Shown here in pieces: positions 61,962 through 64,000 of a stretch of 64,000 bases of DNA. A program made the position numbers and the translations under genes. Position 1 is the stretch's first letter; the number at the start of each line of letters is the position of its first letter. Source of the stretch: Haloarcula sp. CBA1129. GTDB taxonomy: Archaea > Halobacteriota > Halobacteria > Halobacteriales > Haloarculaceae. The DNA lies in NCBI RefSeq assembly GCF_008729015.1, contig NZ_RKSM01000001.1, forward strand, positions 3,038,001 to 3,102,000, in the 5' to 3' direction. The notes beneath the pieces were generated by a model that was not told the DNA's origin, searched no databases, and saw only the letters and a list, made by a program, of their open reading frames with translations.

Positions 61962-63173
61962 ATGCTCTCGTTTGAGGATGTCCTCGCGGCACAGGATACC
62001 GTCTCCGAAACGGCCAGACACACACCGCTTGATTACTCGCACACGTTTTCGGCGATGACCGGCGCGGATATCCATCTCAAGCTCGAACTGTTCCAGCGCA
62101 CGGGGTCGTTCAAGATTCGAGGTGCGACCAACCGCATCGCGTCGCTCTCAGACGCTGAACGGGAGGCTGGTGTTGTCACAGCGAGTGCCGGCAACCACGC
62201 ACAGGGTGTCGCACTGGCAGCCACGCGAATCGGCGTCGATTCGAAGATCGTGATGCCGGAACGGGCACCAGTCTCGAAGGTGAAGGCGACCCGGAGCTAC
62301 GGCGGTAACGTAGTCCTCCACGGTCGGGACTACGACGCGGCCGCCGAACACGCTCACGAACTCGAGCGCGAGGAGGGCCGGACCTACGTCCACGCCTTCG
62401 ACGACGAGAAAGTGATGGCAGGGCAGGGGACCATCGGACTGGAGATCTACGAGGACCTCCCCGGTGTGGATACGGTCGTCGTTCCTATCGGCGGCGGCGG
62501 ACTCATCAGCGGTATCGCAACGGCGCTCAAAGGCAAGGACGAAAGCATCCGTGTCATCGGTGTACAGGCCGAGGGAGCCTCCAGCGTGGCCGAATCTCTG
62601 GAGAAAGGTCACCGCATCGAACGCGACAGCGTCGAGACCATTGCCGACGGCATCGCCACTCGCACTGTCGGTGAGCAGACGTTTGAGGTCATCAGCGAAC
62701 GCGTCGACGAGGTCGTGACGGTGTCGGACTCGGAGATCGCTGTCGCCCTGACCACGCTACTTGAGCGCTCGAAAACGCTTGCCGAGGGTGCGGGTGCCGT
62801 CGCGTTGGCCGCCGTCATGGAGGAGAAGTTCGACTTCGAGGACGACGAGACGATCGTCCCCGCGCTGTGTGGTGGCAACATCGACCTGAATATGTTGACT
62901 AACGTCATCATGCGCGGCCTCGTCGAGACCGGCCGCTATCTCAAGATTCGGACCGTCCTACAGGACCGACCCGGCGCGCTGGAAGAACTCGTCGAGGTCC
63001 TTTCACGCGAGCAGGTCAACATCTACGGCATCGAGCACGACCGGACCAGCCGCGACGTAGCGATGAGTTCGGCCGAAGTCGAACTGGATCTGGAGACTCG
63101 CGGCCCCGACCACGTCGACGCACTCATCGACGCGCTCACCGACGAGGGGTATGAGGTCGACGTGCTCGTCTGA
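61962..63173 (+). CDS. ilvA: Threonine ammonia-lyase with C-terminal ACT domain
   Basis: A 403-residue PLP enzyme converting threonine to 2-oxobutanoate and ammonia. PLP lysine in RTGSFKIRGATNR (Lys51), SAGNHAQG phosphate loop and GGGGLISG are visible. An ACT domain covers about residues 325-400 (LKIRTVLQDRPGALEELVEVL), typical of short ACT-containing (biodegradative-like) forms. Many haloarchaea make isoleucine from citramalate, so the role here could be catabolic or biosynthetic. Confidence 0.93.
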   Translation: MLSFEDVLAAQDTVSETARHTPLDYSHTFSAMTGADIHLKLELFQRTGSFKIRGATNRIASLSDAEREAGVVTASAGNHAQGVALAATRIGVDSKIVMPERAPVSKVKATRSYGGNVVLHGRDYDAAAEHAHELEREEGRTYVHAFDDEKVMAGQGTIGLEIYEDLPGVDTVVVPIGGGGLISGIATALKGKDESIRVIGVQAEGASSVAESLEKGHRIERDSVETIADGIATRTVGEQTFEVISERVDEVVTVSDSEIAVALTTLLERSKTLAEGAGAVALAAVMEEKFDFEDDETIVPALCGGNIDLNMLTNVIMRGLVETGRYLKIRTVLQDRPGALEELVEVLSREQVNIYGIEHDRTSRDVAMSSAEVELDLETRGPDHVDALIDALTDEGYEVDVLV

Positions 63174-63345
63174 CCGGACGGGCTGTGGCTCGAATGCTCA
63201 CGCCCTCGGCTTCTTGCCGCTGTCGCTTGTCGCGGCTCTGCGTTGATTCCGGCGATGTTTTAGCCGCGGCGGCCACCGATTCGTGTATGCGATGGCCTGC
63301 ACGTCCCGTCTCAGTCGAGACAACAGCACGGAGTGGAGGGCGCTG

Positions 63346-63549
63346 ATGGACCCGCGAACGAAGGCCAGTCTGCTGTGGGGCGTCGTCGGGGGCCTCGCGT
63401 TTCTGGTTCTCGTTCAGGGCTACGAGCTGCTGGCCGGGACGCCGGTGTCGATATCGGCCAAAGCTGGTGTCGCCGTAGCCGTCGGTGTCGGGGCGACGCT
63501 TGCCTCCTACCGTATGCAGTCGCGGCTGTTCGGAAACGAAAGCCCTTAA
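63346..63549 (+). CDS. Small two-segment membrane protein (DUF7981-like)
   Basis: A 67-residue protein with membrane segments at about residues 8-28 and 36-55, starting MDPRTKASLLWGVVGG. I recall a haloarchaeal family of this type (DUF7981) but am not certain. Its stop codon lies within the probable TATA element of the tRNA that follows. No function is known. Confidence 0.6.
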   Translation: MDPRTKASLLWGVVGGLAFLVLVQGYELLAGTPVSISAKAGVAVAVGVGATLASYRMQSRLFGNESP

Positions 63550-63578
63550 TCGCCCGCCCTCGCACTCTCGAAACACGA

Positions 63579-63660
63579 GCCAGGATGGCCGAACGGTAAG
63601 GCGCACGCCTGGAAAGCGTGTTCCCTTTCGGGATTCTGGGTTCAAATCCCAGTCCTGGCG
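63579..63660 (+). tRNA. tRNA-Ser (anticodon GGA)
   Basis: Acceptor stem GCCAGGA (63579-63585) pairs with TCCTGGC (63653-63659), followed by discriminator G. The anticodon loop reads cctggaaag with anticodon GGA. A long variable arm, as required for class II tRNA-Ser, is present (gttccctttcgggat). The T loop is ggttcaaatcc. A TATA-like cttaat lies about 30 bp upstream. No CCA is encoded and no intron is seen. Confidence 0.95.
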
Positions 63661-63767
63661 TCTTCTGTGACTGACTGCGAGTGAGAAGCGACAGCGTCCG
63701 TTACATTTTCCTCCCGCCACTGTGCCCACCGCACCGTTTTCCCGCCCCCAGCACTGATACGTGAGCG

Positions 63768-64000
63768 ATGGTCGACCAGCGTGACGGCGACGAGATAGAC
63801 CTGCTGGACTCCTCGATTCGGACGACCAGCGGGGCGCTGTTCTCGACGACGCTGTTCGTTCTCAGCGGCATCGTCTACGCGTTCGTCACGTCGCCCGCGG
63901 CGACTGGGACGTACTTTTTCATCAGTATCTCAGTCTCACTCGTCCTCCGCCCGATTCGGGGCATCAGCCAGACGCTGCAGAAGGTCGGTAGCGAACGGGG
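63768..64000 (+). CDS. Oligosaccharide flippase family protein (5' end only)
   Basis: The first 77 residues of a multi-pass membrane protein of the polysaccharide flippase (Wzx-like) type, cut by the window edge. It has a short acidic N-terminus, two or more membrane segments (ALFSTTLFVLSGIVYAFV, TYFFISISVSLVL) and the RGISQTLQKVGSERG segment characteristic of haloarchaeal lipid-linked oligosaccharide flippases. It presumably flips glycan-lipid intermediates for surface glycosylation. Confidence 0.8.
   Translation, partial: MVDQRDGDEIDLLDSSIRTTSGALFSTTLFVLSGIVYAFVTSPAATGTYFFISISVSLVLRPIRGISQTLQKVGSER

Overview
The window is chromosomal DNA of an extremely halophilic archaeon, most probably a Haloarcula or a close relative. 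The proteins are very acidic, GC is high with third positions dominated by G and C, and many start codons lie 24-30 bp downstream of a TATA-like element with no ribosome binding site. There are haloarchaea-specific genes (SAMP2, pyrE2, HalX response regulator, halo-type 2Fe-2S ferredoxin). The ferredoxin at 45679-46068 is, from memory, almost identical to the structurally known Haloarcula marismortui protein. I see no insertion sequence, prophage or CRISPR array; this is mostly core genome.

Layout. 1-9.6 kb: small zinc-ribbon proteins, two phosphohexomutases, rpiA, a histone-fold protein, larB, a GIY-YIG protein, an RDD membrane protein, a GNAT enzyme, and divergent samp2/rfcS. 9.7-16.4 kb: alaS, two tiny proteins, a CPA antiporter, an alpha/beta hydrolase, hisB. 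16.4-19.6 kb (minus strand): a sensor kinase / HalX response regulator / RecA-like operon. 19.7-23.8 kb: an ACT-domain regulator, DUF4260-ferredoxin pair, a YigZ protein, a YgfZ/GcvT-like protein and a PfkB-type sugar kinase with an altered catalytic motif. 23.9-38.7 kb: mutL, a HAD phosphatase, several haloarchaeal hypotheticals, an HTH/membrane-protein pair, a LolA-like protein, an ABC-2 exporter, a second hybrid sensor kinase, mutS and a SnoaL-like protein. 38.8-45.6 kb: a large Tat-exported GH97 glycosidase, hisA, a coiled-coil membrane protein with 21-bp tandem repeats, and a PiT transporter. 45.7-55.3 kb: ferredoxin, prepilin peptidase, hisI, a coiled-coil DUF7118 protein, a third phosphohexomutase, pyrE2, a glutaredoxin-like protein, a conserved HTH regulator, tiaS, two tiny DUF7511-like proteins and a threonine synthase. 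55.5-64 kb: an aspartoacylase-family protein, a tandem PhoU/TrkA-C protein, citrate synthase followed by a duplicated 3' tail and palindromic cassettes, a two-RCK potassium channel, threonine deaminase, tRNA-Ser(GGA) and the start of an oligosaccharide flippase.

How the genes work together. Histidine biosynthesis is scattered (hisB, hisA, hisI), as is usual in haloarchaea. MutL and MutS provide mismatch repair. Cation homeostasis is served by three RCK/TrkA-containing proteins, fitting a salt-in lifestyle. Three phosphohexomutases, a flippase and the prepilin peptidase point to cell-surface glycan and pilus or archaellum assembly. Two multi-domain sensor kinases supply signalling.

The least ordinary stretch is 59.4-60.04 kb. 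The last 80 bp of citrate synthase are repeated 243 bp downstream with four differences, all silent. Two copies of a compound palindromic cassette occur there, one ending at that duplicated tail and one ending exactly at the stop codon of the next gene. No wholly new multi-gene system is evident; the most notable observations are this gene-tail/palindrome structure, the atypical PfkB motif, a palindrome enclosing a probable TATA box, a bidirectional core promoter, and a candidate small RNA region.
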